Shown piece after piece: positions 63,750 through 64,000 of a DNA stretch of 64,000 nt; the first letter of the stretch is position 1; each line of letters begins with the position of its first letter. This stretch comes from Microbacterium keratanolyticum. GTDB taxonomy: Bacteria; Actinomycetota; Actinomycetes; Actinomycetales; Microbacteriaceae. The notes below the pieces were generated by a model. It ran no database searches, was not told where the DNA came from, and saw only the letters and a program-made list of their open reading frames with translations. The stretch covers positions 1,364,001-1,428,000 of the forward strand of contig NZ_JAFBBQ010000001.1 of the NCBI RefSeq assembly GCF_016907255.1, in the 5' to 3' direction. Both the position numbers and the translations under genes were made by a program.

Positions 63750-64000
63750 GTGAGCCTCAGCCGCAAGCGCAAGAAGGAACTCCGCCGTCTGCAGGGCGAC
63801 GCGACCAAGCTGTGGGAATCGCAGCAGATTCTGGTCAACGATGCCGCGAACGTCGCCCGCGAGGCGAGCCGCCAGCTCGGCAATTTCGGTCGGGAACAGG
63901 TGATTCCTGCCGTCCAAGACACGTATGAACACCGAATCGTCCCTGCGGTCGATCGGGGTGTGAAGTTCTCGAAGCACATCGTCGACGACCGGGTCGCTCC
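63750..64000 (+). CDS. uncharacterised protein, truncated by the window end
   Basis: GTG start with AGGAGGG 8 nt upstream. The 84 visible residues are basic then helical (SLSRKRKKELRRLQ, LWESQQILVNDAANVARE), with a coiled-coil look and no membrane segment yet. It is divergent from the cyclophilin gene. The family cannot be set from this fragment. Confidence 0.75.
   Translation, partial: MSLSRKRKKELRRLQGDATKLWESQQILVNDAANVAREASRQLGNFGREQVIPAVQDTYEHRIVPAVDRGVKFSKHIVDDRVA

Overview
The window is high-GC actinobacterial DNA. The gene set (NucS, CrgA, class E sortase, the FhaA/FhaB/PstP/RodA/PbpA/PknA/PknB block, a fused MrpA-B antiporter subunit) and the protein style suggest Microbacteriaceae, most likely Microbacterium or a close relative. 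A perfect palindromic parS core at 38645-38658, a pair of DnaA boxes at 62086-62107 and the fhaA-to-cyclophilin block, which usually sits beside dnaA/gyrA in Actinobacteria, place the window near the replication origin. The origin itself probably lies past the right end.

Layout. (1) 1-5.8 kb: the end of one YhgE/Pip membrane protein, a complete second one, and a secreted penicillin-acylase-type hydrolase. (2) 5.8-17.4 kb: an accessory segment bounded on the left by a decayed IS5-type element and on the right by a 3' fragment of a related element. It holds a tightly overlapped oligopeptide ABC importer operon ending in a NylB-type (6-aminohexanoate-oligomer hydrolase family) serine hydrolase, a divergent LysR regulator and a secreted SxxK hydrolase with a C-terminal accessory domain. 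A 3' fragment of tRNA-Ser(GCT) lies next to the right IS fragment, so the area has hosted mobile DNA. (3) 17.4-28.4 kb: a carbohydrate locus with an NAD-dependent epimerase-like protein, a ROK regulator, a six-gene operon (DapA-like aldolase, solute-binding lipoprotein, two permeases, an unrecognised secreted protein, a Gfo/Idh/MocA oxidoreductase) and an SGNH esterase. (4) 28.4-32.1 kb: a GH18 chitinase with two CBM5/12 modules, an alpha/beta hydrolase, and a frameshifted AbiEi/DUF559-like gene flanked by two 85-bp inverted-repeat elements. (5) 32.1-38.5 kb: a complete Mrp Na+/H+ antiporter operon. (6) 38.5-51 kb: parS, a polytopic membrane protein, a LacI regulator with an MFS transporter, a two-component system, a GAP-family membrane protein, NucS, a HAD phosphatase, a cold-shock protein, a gene-poor structured stretch, an ABC exporter operon and tRNA-Leu(CAG). 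(7) 51.2-64 kb: the conserved cell-wall growth and signalling block through cyclophilin and a truncated last gene.

How the genes fit together. In region 2 each gene from the first permease to the hydrolase overlaps the next by 4 nt. This argues that the importer brings in the oligomers that the cytoplasmic NylB-like enzyme cuts, while the secreted hydrolase may act first outside the cell. Region 3 reads as a secreted enzyme, binding-protein-dependent sugar import, and intracellular oxidation or aldol cleavage under ROK control. Region 7 couples Ser/Thr kinase signalling (PknA, PknB, PstP and the FHA proteins) to peptidoglycan synthesis (RodA, PbpA) and septation (CrgA).

The best candidates for something undescribed are the IS-bounded NylB-like/importer module, the unrecognised secreted protein of the sugar operon, the paired 85-bp inverted-repeat elements around the DUF559-type gene, and the GGGGA-rich hairpin region at 47.3-47.9 kb.
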